From CAJQQK01 sp963696075 (GTDB taxonomy: Bacteria; Pseudomonadota; Alphaproteobacteria; Rhizobiales; Hyphomicrobiaceae), in assembly GCA_963696075.1 (NCBI GenBank), contig CAVOJD010000009.1:310001-374000 (forward strand): a DNA stretch of 64,000 nt, read 5' to 3'. The translations under genes and the position numbers were made by a program. The notes beneath the pieces are model-generated. The model saw only the letters and a program-made list of their open reading frames with translations. It was not told where the DNA came from and did no database searches. Each line of letters starts with the position of its first letter. The first letter of the stretch is position 1. This document shows positions 56,468-64,000 of the stretch, one piece after another.

Positions 56468-58798
56468 TTAGAACTTTGTCGAGGCGCCGAAGCGGAACCG
56501 CTGGATCTCGTCGTAGTTTTCCTTGGCCAGCGGGAAGGCATAGTCGAAGCGAAGCGGTCCGAGTGGCGAATTCCAAAGAATGCTGGCACCTACGGACGCG
56601 CGGACGGAGTCATCATCAACCAGTAGGGCTGCATCCTGGGCGCCCTCGGCGGCATCGAAGAGCGAGCCGGCATCGGCGAAGAACGCACCGCTCATACCCA
56701 GTGTTTCCGACAGGAACGGCAGCGGGAAGCGCACTTCCGCGTTTGCCGCCCAGTAGGTCTTACCACCAAGCGCGTCACGGTTGGGCGAGCCGATGTCGCG
56801 CGGGCCGTAGCCGCCCTTGTCGAAGCCGCGGATCGTCTCGCCGCCCCTATAGAAGACGTCCAGCAGGCGAACATCGTCACCGCCCCAACCCTCAATGTGG
56901 CCGGCCACAACCCGGCCAACCAGGGTCACTTTCTCAAACAGAGGATAATAGGCGCGGCCTTCACCCTGAACCCGGACGTACTGGACATCACCACCGAGCC
57001 CGGCAAAGTCCGCTGAGGCCGACAGATAGACACCCTTGTTTGGATTACGCGGGTGATTACGATTGTCATAGGTCAGCTGCGCACCGACCATTGACGTAAT
57101 GGCGGTCCCCTCTGCATTCCGGATCGGAAGCGAAGCATTGTTGCGTACGTCGAAAATCTCGTCGCGACTGATCGTGTAGTTCATCGACATCCAAATGTTT
57201 TCAGACAGTGGAAAGCCGATGCGCGGCGAGAAGCCGGTTTTGCGCGTCTTGTAGGAGGACGAACTCGTCAAATCGAGCTCTTTGTGGAAGACGTCGAAAC
57301 CGGCCGCGATATTCTTGTCCAGGAAGCGGGGCTCAGTGAAGCTCAGGTCGATCTGGAGGCGCTCGAGGGAACCGCCAAGTTTGAGGCGCAGGAACTGGCC
57401 ATTGCCCATCAGGTTGCGTTCCGTGATGGCGACGTCACCGATGACACCTTCAGACGTCGAGTAACCGGCGCCGAACGAGAGTTCACCGGTCGGTTGTTCG
57501 GTGATCTGAACGAGAATGACAATCCGGTCCTGGGCGCTGCCGGGACGGCGCTCGATCTTCACATCCTTGAAGAAACCCAGTTCCTTGATGCGTTTTTCGG
57601 CGCGCTCAACGAGCAGCGGATTATAGGCATCCCCTTCAACAAGGCGGAATTCACGCCGGATGACCTTGTCCTTGGTGCGAACGTTGCCCACAATGTCGAT
57701 GCGTTCGATATAAACCCGAGGGCCTTGGTCGATGACGTACGTCAGATTGATCAACTGTCCGACAGGATCGCGGTCAGCGCGCGGACGGACACGAACAAAT
57801 GCGAACCCCTGGGCGGCGGCGGCCAGCGTTACAGCTTCGACCGATTGCTCGATGTAGGCGGCGTTGAAGGTCGCGCCTTCGCGGGTCAGCAAGGCACTGC
57901 GAAAACCCTCGGCTTCGAGTTCGGCCAGTGAATTCTCGAACCGAACATTGCCGAAGCGGTAGAGCGGACCCTCATCGATAATGAAAGTGATGATGAAGCC
58001 GGAACCGTCGCGGTCAAGCTCAGCGTTTGCGGCGGTCACCTGGATGTCAGCGTACCCATTCTTCAGGTAGTACTGGCGAACCAGTTCCTGATCGAGACGC
58101 AGGCGATCCTGATCGTAGGCAGCCGCCCCCTTGATCCAGTCCAGCCAGGATGACTGGCTGGTCGAGATGATGTCGCGAAGCTGGGAATCGGAAAATGCGC
58201 GATTGCCGATAAAGTTGATGCTCTTGACCTTGGTCTCGTTGCCTTCGTCGATTTCGAAGACCAGATTCACGCGGTTCTGGTCGAGTTCGATGATCTTCGG
58301 TTCAACCGTCGCGGAATAGCGGCCCTGGCGCTGATAGACATCAAGAATTCGCTGGGCATCCGCCAGCGCGCGGGCGCGCGTGTAGACAGAGCGGGATTTC
58401 AGGCGGACTTCGCCTTGCAGCGTTTTGGTGTCGATCTCGTCGTTGCCTTCGATCGCGACCTTGCTGATCACGGGGTTCTCGATCACCGTGACGACAACGG
58501 CGCCGCCGTTGCGGGTGATCTGGACGTCGGCAAACAGACCGGTCTCGAACAGCGAGCGCAGAGACGCGTTGACCCGAGATGGGTCGTAGGCATCGCCAAC
58601 CGTGAAATCGAGGTACGAACGGACTGTTTCGGGTTCGACACGGCGATTGCCGACGACCTGAATGTCGCGAACGACACCTTGTGCATGCGCCGAACCCGCA
58701 CCGACGATCGCTGTCATGACTTGTCCCCCCAGGACAGTCACAAGCGTCAGCACGGCGATCTGCAGAAATCTGCTAGCGCCTTTAATTGCGGTAGGCAT
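56468..58798 (-). CDS. bamA: Outer membrane protein assembly factor BamA
   Basis: A 776-residue Omp85 protein. The signal peptide (about residues 1-38) is followed by five POTRA domains (about 40-430; first IQVVGNRRVEPETVRSYL) and a 16-strand beta-barrel ending in the aromatic F that directs barrel insertion (RFGASTKF). Lid motif VRGFDKGG-type (TIRGFDKGGYGPRD) is visible. The ATG at 58798 has a GAAGGGC RBS. It follows rseP on the same strand, as in most proteobacteria. Confidence 0.96.
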   Translation of the reverse strand: MPTAIKGASRFLQIAVLTLVTVLGGQVMTAIVGAGSAHAQGVVRDIQVVGNRRVEPETVRSYLDFTVGDAYDPSRVNASLRSLFETGLFADVQITRNGGAVVVTVIENPVISKVAIEGNDEIDTKTLQGEVRLKSRSVYTRARALADAQRILDVYQRQGRYSATVEPKIIELDQNRVNLVFEIDEGNETKVKSINFIGNRAFSDSQLRDIISTSQSSWLDWIKGAAAYDQDRLRLDQELVRQYYLKNGYADIQVTAANAELDRDGSGFIITFIIDEGPLYRFGNVRFENSLAELEAEGFRSALLTREGATFNAAYIEQSVEAVTLAAAAQGFAFVRVRPRADRDPVGQLINLTYVIDQGPRVYIERIDIVGNVRTKDKVIRREFRLVEGDAYNPLLVERAEKRIKELGFFKDVKIERRPGSAQDRIVILVQITEQPTGELSFGAGYSTSEGVIGDVAITERNLMGNGQFLRLKLGGSLERLQIDLSFTEPRFLDKNIAAGFDVFHKELDLTSSSSYKTRKTGFSPRIGFPLSENIWMSMNYTISRDEIFDVRNNASLPIRNAEGTAITSMVGAQLTYDNRNHPRNPNKGVYLSASADFAGLGGDVQYVRVQGEGRAYYPLFEKVTLVGRVVAGHIEGWGGDDVRLLDVFYRGGETIRGFDKGGYGPRDIGSPNRDALGGKTYWAANAEVRFPLPFLSETLGMSGAFFADAGSLFDAAEGAQDAALLVDDDSVRASVGASILWNSPLGPLRFDYAFPLAKENYDEIQRFRFGASTKF

Positions 58799-58988
58799 TC
58801 TTGCGTTTGCCCTTCTGTGCCGATCCCCCAGAGCACAGACCATTCATCGGCTCGAACGGTCTGGGCGCACCTACGTTCAGATCGCCTAAAGCCCTGTGAT
58901 TTCGGGCAATTTGAAGGCGAGTAGATACGTTAACGCAGGTGTAACTGTTTACCGATTCCGAGCCGAATTTGGAAGTGGCAGATATGTG

Positions 58989-60167
58989 TCACTGGCTTTG
59001 ATTCTGTTGTGTTTCAATGTCCAACCAGCGCGCGACGACGCCGCGATCATTCCACGTCGCGAACACCATCAAACTGATCACAAGGGCAAATCCGATCTTG
59101 AAGCCGTACTCCTGGGTGGTCTCGCTCAAAGGACGGCCGCGGACGGCTTCGATGGCATAGAAGAGCAGGTGACCGCCGTCGAGAAGGGGGATCGGAAACA
59201 GGTTGATGAGGCCAACGCTGATCGAGAGCACCGCAATAAGGTGTATAAACGCCTCCGGTCCGACCTGGGCGACCTTGCCGGAGACATCCGCGATGCGGAT
59301 CACGCCACCTAATTGATCCGGCTTTTGGTACCCGGTCACGACATCGGCCAGATAGCTCAAGGTGGACGTGATGATGAACTCGGTTTCTTTGACGCCGAGC
59401 CAGACCGATTCAAGTGGGCCAGAGCGGTTGTGCGTGTAGCCATCCGGGCCCGGTGCATGGCGGATGCCGATAACGCCGCGCGTGATCTTGCCACCGATGC
59501 GGTCGTTGACCTCGGTGGGCTTGGGCGTGACCGTCAGGTCGACGCGCTGGCCGTCGCGCTCAACGGTGACGGGGACTTCGCGGCTTGGGCTCGATGAGAT
59601 CAGGCGGAGGACGTCGCCAAAGCTTTTGACCTCGCGGCCGCCGATTTCGCGGATGATGTCGCCCTTCTTGAAGCCGGCAGCCTCGGCCGGCATGCCGGCC
59701 ACGACTTCATCGACGCGCGCCGTCGTTGTGCGTTGTCCAACGAGAGTGAAGAGGAGGGCGAAGACGAAGATTGCGAAAATGAAGTTTGCTACCGGCCCCG
59801 CGGCGACAACGGCTGCGCGTTGCCATAGGGGTTTGTGGTGAAAGGAGCCTGCCTTTTCTTCGTCCGTCATCTCGGCGATGACGTCCTGATCCGGCACGCT
59901 GGCGCCATTGGCGTCGTCCATGAATTTCACGTAGCCGCCGAGTGGGATCCATGCGAACCGCCAGCGGGTGCCGTGGCGATCGTAGAAGCCGAAGATTTCC
60001 TTGCCAAAGCCGATCGAGAAAGTCGTCACCTTGACCCCGCACCAGCGGGCGACAAGGAAGTGTCCAAGTTCGTGAACGAAGACCACGATCGTGAGGACAA
60101 CAAGAAACGACGCAAGGTAGAACATCGTGCCGCTCAGGGTGGTGGTCAGACTGGCCAAAATCGTCAT
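58989..60167 (-). CDS. rseP: Site-2 zinc metalloprotease RseP
   Basis: A 392-residue intramembrane metalloprotease. The zinc site HELGH is at residues 32-36 in the first helix, the third ligand in LLDGGHLLFYAIEA near the end; a single PDZ domain (about 125-200, AGMPAEAAGFKKGDIIREIGG) lies between. RseP cleaves anti-sigma factors and signal peptide remnants. The ATG at 60167 follows CCGGAGATC. dxr is upstream, bamA downstream. Confidence 0.95.
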   Translation of the reverse strand: MTILASLTTTLSGTMFYLASFLVVLTIVVFVHELGHFLVARWCGVKVTTFSIGFGKEIFGFYDRHGTRWRFAWIPLGGYVKFMDDANGASVPDQDVIAEMTDEEKAGSFHHKPLWQRAAVVAAGPVANFIFAIFVFALLFTLVGQRTTTARVDEVVAGMPAEAAGFKKGDIIREIGGREVKSFGDVLRLISSSPSREVPVTVERDGQRVDLTVTPKPTEVNDRIGGKITRGVIGIRHAPGPDGYTHNRSGPLESVWLGVKETEFIITSTLSYLADVVTGYQKPDQLGGVIRIADVSGKVAQVGPEAFIHLIAVLSISVGLINLFPIPLLDGGHLLFYAIEAVRGRPLSETTQEYGFKIGFALVISLMVFATWNDRGVVARWLDIETQQNQSQ

Positions 60168-60326
60168 CAAGATCTCCGGAACCTGGTCCCGCTCGAAGTC
60201 GGGCGGGCTGGTCTGTCTCATTCACTATTAACGCCTGTCGCGGAAGAAGCCGCGTCCGGTCAATTTGAGGCGCGCACAGAACGTGGTTCGTCCGGCTGCC
60301 AGGTAGAATCGAGCACAGATCGCTCG

Positions 60327-61562
60327 TTACATGCCACCCATCACATCCCGTGCCAAGTCGCGGGCGATCTGATCCGCCTCCAACGCGCCTGCCAGCGTCA
60401 CGGGTGCACTGAGGATACCGTCGCGCTCTGCCTTTTCCAGAGTATCGCCCACAGTCTTGGCGATATCGAGGAAACCGATGGTGCCGGCGAGGAAGGCTGC
60501 GACGGCGGCTTCGTTCGCCCCATTCAGCACGGCTGGCGCCAATCCGCCCCGCTTCATGGCCTCCCGGGCCAGAAAGAAGGCTGGGAACCGCTCCGGTTCG
60601 ACCGGGCGGAAGTCGATTTCCGAAAGTTTTGTGTAGTCAAAGCGCGCGTTGGGTGTGTCGCGACGCTCGGGCCAATAGAGCGACTGGGCAATCGGCACGC
60701 GCATATCGGGACGAGCGAACTGCGCCACGAGCGAGCCGTCACAGAATTCGACGAGGCAATGAATGAGGGATTGGGGGTGAATCAGGGCATCGAGTTGATC
60801 GACGGCCAGATCGAAGAGGTGGCGGGCTTCGATCAGTTCGAGGCCCTTGTTCATCATGGTCGCTGAATCGACTGTGATCTTCGAGCCCATCTCCCAACTG
60901 GGGTGGTTGAGGGCCTGTTCGCGGGTCGCCTCGCCCATGCGCTCGAGGGGCCAGTCCCGAAACGAACCGCCTGAGGCGGTCAGGACGACCCGGGCAACGG
61001 ACGAGGGGGCGCGGCCCTCGATGACCTGGAAAACCGCTGCGTGCTCTGAATCGACGGGAATGATCTCGGTCCCGGCCTCGCGCAGATCGGCCAGGAAAAG
61101 CTCGCCGGCGATGACGAGGCACTCCTTGTTGGCAATGGCGAGGCGATCCGCCCGGCGGGCGGCTGCGAGCGTCGGCTCCAGCCCGGCTGCGCCGACAATC
61201 GCGCCCATAACGCAGCCAACGTCGCGATCGGCGGCCTCAAGGAGGCCTGATTGGCCGGCGGCCACGTCGATACCGGAGCCGGAGAGCGCGTCGACGAGGT
61301 CGCGATAACAATCCGGGTTTGCGATGACGGCGATTTCGGCGCGGGTCTGGCGGGCCGCGGCGGCGAGGCCGGCGACGTTGGAATGTGCGGTGAGGGCTGC
61401 GACCTGGAAACGCTCGGGCGGTGCTGCTGCAATCACATCAAGGGTACTGGTGCCGACCGATCCGGTCGCGCCAAGGATGCTCACCCGCAAGGGGCCGTGG
61501 TTGTCCACGCTGGTTCGCGCTGCGGCCGGTTCGCGACTTGCTTGCACCATCACTCCCTTCAA
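60327..61562 (-). CDS. dxr: 1-deoxy-D-xylulose 5-phosphate reductoisomerase
   Basis: A 411-residue enzyme that converts DXP to 2-C-methyl-D-erythritol 4-phosphate, the committed step of the MEP isoprenoid pathway. NADPH motif LGATGSVGTSTLDVI (about residue 31), IANKECLVIAGE, metal and substrate residues in DSEHAAVFQ and SATMMNKGLELIEA. Length is normal, with a slightly long N-terminus. It supplies precursors for UppS, encoded in the same cluster. Confidence 0.96.
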   Translation of the reverse strand: MKGVMVQASREPAAARTSVDNHGPLRVSILGATGSVGTSTLDVIAAAPPERFQVAALTAHSNVAGLAAAARQTRAEIAVIANPDCYRDLVDALSGSGIDVAAGQSGLLEAADRDVGCVMGAIVGAAGLEPTLAAARRADRLAIANKECLVIAGELFLADLREAGTEIIPVDSEHAAVFQVIEGRAPSSVARVVLTASGGSFRDWPLERMGEATREQALNHPSWEMGSKITVDSATMMNKGLELIEARHLFDLAVDQLDALIHPQSLIHCLVEFCDGSLVAQFARPDMRVPIAQSLYWPERRDTPNARFDYTKLSEIDFRPVEPERFPAFFLAREAMKRGGLAPAVLNGANEAAVAAFLAGTIGFLDIAKTVGDTLEKAERDGILSAPVTLAGALEADQIARDLARDVMGGM

Positions 61563-61631
61563 CTACTCCAATTACGCCAGGCCGATCGGCAAAGCGCCTC
61601 GCAGCGCTGAGGCCCTATGTTGGTCTAACGA

Positions 61632-62492
61632 TTAGTGTCCGAAGATCAAGGCCTGGGCCGGCTGTTGAACATTCAAGAGCGCGGCGATCACGCCTGCAAG
61701 CGTAAAGCTCAGGATGGCGCCATCGAGGCGATCGAGAAACCCACCGTGGCCGGGGATCAGGCTGCTCGCGTTCTTGAGGCCGCCCAAGCGCTTGAGGGCG
61801 GATTCGGCCAGATCGCCGAGAAATGCGGTAATGCCGAAGAACACGCCCAACCCGGTCATCCAGATGACGCTGGCGCCGGGAATGAAGAGCGCGCACAGGG
61901 AGCCGGCGAGGGCGCTTGCCGCGAGACCGCCGACGGCGCCGGCCCAGGTCTTTTTCGGCGAGACCTGGGGCCAGAGACGCGGGCCGCCCAGGGTGCGGCC
62001 GGTCAACATCGCGATCGTATCGTGGGCCCAGACACAGGCAAAGACAAACAGCACCGCAGCGCCGCCGTCGTCGCCGGAGCGCAGCCAGACCATCGCAACG
62101 GCAGAGAGGCCCAGGTAGGGCACGCCGGAGGCAGACAGCCAGTCGCCGGGATTGGGGCGGGTGAGGGCGACAACCAGGGTGCCGAGGCCCAAGGCGGCAA
62201 AGGCGCCGGCATATTGGCCGGCGGCCGACAGCGCGACGGCTGCCACGAGCGCAAGGGAGGTGATGGCGTAAATCGTGTCGAATTCAGCGTTGCGGACAAC
62301 CCGTCCCCACTCCCAGGCCAGAACCAGACAAACAGCTGCGATCAGGAGGGCGAAGAGCCAGCCGCCGAACCAAATCGCGGTGATCGTCACAGCTGCCAGA
62401 ACCAGGCCGGAGATTGCCCGTTTCAACAATTCGTTGGTCGGGCGCGTGCGCCATGAGTTGGCGGGATTGTCTCGCGGCATGGGATCAATCAT
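61632..62492 (-). CDS. cdsA: Phosphatidate cytidylyltransferase
   Basis: A 286-residue membrane enzyme making CDP-diacylglycerol from phosphatidate and CTP. About seven membrane segments; the family signature is LGDLAESALKRLGGLKNAS followed by PGHGGFLDRLDG near the C-terminus. The gene begins 18 bases after uppS on the same strand. Signature residues intact. Confidence 0.95.
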   Translation of the reverse strand: MIDPMPRDNPANSWRTRPTNELLKRAISGLVLAAVTITAIWFGGWLFALLIAAVCLVLAWEWGRVVRNAEFDTIYAITSLALVAAVALSAAGQYAGAFAALGLGTLVVALTRPNPGDWLSASGVPYLGLSAVAMVWLRSGDDGGAAVLFVFACVWAHDTIAMLTGRTLGGPRLWPQVSPKKTWAGAVGGLAASALAGSLCALFIPGASVIWMTGLGVFFGITAFLGDLAESALKRLGGLKNASSLIPGHGGFLDRLDGAILSFTLAGVIAALLNVQQPAQALIFGH

Positions 62493-62510
62493 GTGGCGCC
62501 CTGTTCCGCA

Positions 62511-63248
62511 TCACCGTGGGGCTGCCGCAGTGAGACCGCCGAAGCGGCGCTCGCGGTTATGGAAGCGGGCGATCGCCTCGACCAGGTGGGCTTTCGTGAA
62601 ATCGGGCCACCTGACGTCAAGGAAGATGAACTCCGCGTAGGCCAATTGCCAGAGGAGGAAGTTTGACAGGCGCTGTTCCCCGCTGGTGCGAATGAGAAGT
62701 TCCGGGTCGGGCAGGTCGGCGGTGGTGAGGCAGGCGGCCAGGCTGTCGGCGGTGATCTCATCGAGCGTGCGCCTGCCCTCGCTGACGTCTGCGGCCAGCG
62801 TGCGGGCGGCTGCGACGAGTTCCTGGCGGGCGCCGTAGTTGAAGGCGATGACGAGATCGAGGACCTTGTTGTCCCGTGTCAAGGCCTCGGCGTCATCGAT
62901 CAGGCGGCGCAGTTCGGTGTCGACGCTTTCGCGCTCTCCAATGACGCGCAGGCGGACGCCGGCGGCGTGGAGTTCGCGGGCATCGCGCGTGATGAAGCGC
63001 TTCATGAGACGCATCAAGTCATTGACCTCCCGCGAGGGACGCGACCAATTCTCAGCCGAGAAACTGTACAGCGTCAGACAGCCGACGCCGAGTTCAATGG
63101 CAGCCTTGATGGTGCGGCGAACCGCTTCCACGCCCATGCGGTGGCCGAGGGCGCGCGGCAGATGGCGGGCGCCCGCCCAGCGCCCGTTGCCGTCCATAAT
63201 GATCGCGATATGACGCGGTGGGGGCAGTGCCGAGGCCTGCTCCTTCAT
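62511..63248 (-). CDS. uppS: Isoprenyl transferase (undecaprenyl diphosphate synthase)
   Basis: A 245-residue cis-prenyltransferase giving undecaprenyl diphosphate, the lipid carrier of cell wall glycans. The diphosphate-binding motif HIAIIMDGNGRWA (D19) is at the N-terminus; LTLYSFSAENWSRP and the C-terminal DPELLIRTSGEQRLSNFLLW complete it. The ATG at 63248 has a GAGGT RBS, while the one 13 codons earlier does not. Confidence 0.96.
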   Translation of the reverse strand: MKEQASALPPPRHIAIIMDGNGRWAGARHLPRALGHRMGVEAVRRTIKAAIELGVGCLTLYSFSAENWSRPSREVNDLMRLMKRFITRDARELHAAGVRLRVIGERESVDTELRRLIDDAEALTRDNKVLDLVIAFNYGARQELVAAARTLAADVSEGRRTLDEITADSLAACLTTADLPDPELLIRTSGEQRLSNFLLWQLAYAEFIFLDVRWPDFTKAHLVEAIARFHNRERRFGGLTAAAPR

Positions 63249-63348
63249 GGCGTCTACCTCGGCCAAAGTCAGTGAAACGCTTGCCATCCCGATACTCGAT
63301 TTCCGTGCCGCAGCACGGCCCCGTTCAAACGACCCTCAGCACATCGTC

Positions 63349-63912
63349 TCAGACGGTTGTGATCTCTTCTTCCTTGGTGCTCAAAAAGGCGTCGATGTCC
63401 TTGATGATCCGGTCGGTCAGCGTTTGAACCTCGGTGGTCTGACGCTTTTGGTCATCCTGGCTCATGTCACCGTCTTTTTCGAGTTTCTTGAGGTGGTCGT
63501 TGGCGTCCCGGCGCACGTTTCTCACGGCCACGCGGGCTGATTCAGCATAGCGGTGTGCGATCTTGACGAGGTCCTGGCGGCGCTCGGCGGTGAGCGGGGG
63601 AATCGGCAGACGCAGGAGCGTACCATCAATGACCGGATTGAGGCCGAGGTTGGACTCGCGGATCGCCTTTTCCACGGCGGGGACGGACGACTTATCCCAG
63701 ACCGAGATCTGCAGCATGCGCGGTTCGGGCACCGAGATGCTGCCGACCTGGTTGATCGGCATTTTCTGGCCATAGACGTCAACGACGAGCGGTTCGAGAA
63801 GACCAGCGCTCGCGCGGGCAGTGCGCAGGCCGCCGAGTTCCTTCTTGAAGTTGTCGACCACGCCGGCCATCCGGCTCTCGTAGTCTTTGAGTTTGAACTC
63901 CTGATTGGCCAT
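63349..63912 (-). CDS. frr: Ribosome recycling factor
   Basis: A 187-residue three-helix/beta protein that, with EF-G, splits the post-termination ribosome. Visible family blocks: NFKKELGGLRTARAS, PINQVGSISVPEPRML, IPPLTAERRQDLVKIAHRYAE, VRNVRRDANDHLKK. The ATG at 63912 follows a GGAG; a GTG four codons upstream is less likely. Upstream, pyrH would be expected but the window ends. Confidence 0.96.
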   Translation of the reverse strand: MANQEFKLKDYESRMAGVVDNFKKELGGLRTARASAGLLEPLVVDVYGQKMPINQVGSISVPEPRMLQISVWDKSSVPAVEKAIRESNLGLNPVIDGTLLRLPIPPLTAERRQDLVKIAHRYAESARVAVRNVRRDANDHLKKLEKDGDMSQDDQKRQTTEVQTLTDRIIKDIDAFLSTKEEEITTV

Positions 63913-64000
63913 GTCGTTCTCCACTCCTAAAGTCGCCCGGGCGGCGCGGTGTTGGCGCCGTCTCCTGCCTCGTGGTCGCGTCGACCTTAAAGGCCGGTTT

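Overview
The window is high-GC, gene-dense DNA from an alphaproteobacterium, most likely of the Hyphomicrobiales (Rhizobiales) or a close relative. The reasons are a LexA site of the GAAC-N7-GAAC type, a pyruvate dehydrogenase E1-beta carrying its own lipoyl domain, the blocks yidD/IscU-like/folE/hisI and lpxD-fabZ-lpxA-lpxI-lpxB/gltA-gltX-comEC-lexA, and small alphaproteobacterial families such as DUF3126. Almost everything is chromosomal housekeeping. I see no prophage, transposase, CRISPR array, rRNA or tRNA.

Layout. 0-9.5 kb (minus strand): eno, ftsB, then the pyruvate dehydrogenase genes pdhA, pdhB, pdhC and lpdA. A Uma2-type nuclease gene sits between pdhA and pdhB, and an Ala-rich lipoprotein gene between pdhC and lpdA. 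Two GlsB/YeaQ membrane proteins follow. 9.6-11.9 kb: queuosine genes queC, a VUT transporter and queF, plus a small unknown gene overlapping queC. 11.9-17.6 kb: an acyltransferase, thrS, an FkbM methyltransferase coupled to a glycosyltransferase, yidD and an IscU-like scaffold. 17.8-26.6 kb: folE, a hisI gene interrupted by an in-frame amber codon, a patatin, a rhomboid protease, a PAS protein, a membrane pentapeptide-repeat protein, ssb and an SGNH hydrolase. 26.7-33.6 kb: a secreted protein, an unlisted 27-residue membrane peptide gene with its own promoter, RBS and terminator, cysE, DUF3126, gamma-carbonic anhydrase, a BTLCP peptidase, a double PilZ protein, an SDR, a YkgJ protein and a GST. 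33.7-37.4 kb: an Arg-rich secreted peptide, nitronate monooxygenase, and a three-gene set with an ExbB/MotA-like channel, an ExbD-like protein with a novel periplasmic domain, and a third membrane protein.

37.6-45.5 kb is unusual. uvrA (twice), a secreted-protein gene and lexA each carry +1 insertions in short homopolymers, which points to uncorrected sequencing errors or less likely to real decay. This stretch also holds a 305-bp tandem repeat with perfect 30-bp inverted arms. The repeat is homologous to the 3' end of the neighbouring thiamine-diphosphate enzyme gene. 45.5-64 kb: comEC, gltX and gltA, then on the minus strand the envelope block frr-uppS-cdsA-dxr-rseP-bamA-lpxD-fabZ-lpxA-lpxI-lpxB, which supplies ribosome recycling, the undecaprenyl carrier, CDP-diacylglycerol, isoprenoid precursors, outer-membrane protein assembly and lipid A.

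Starts were chosen by RBS and family N-termini. Function calls rest on motifs read by eye; no database search was run.
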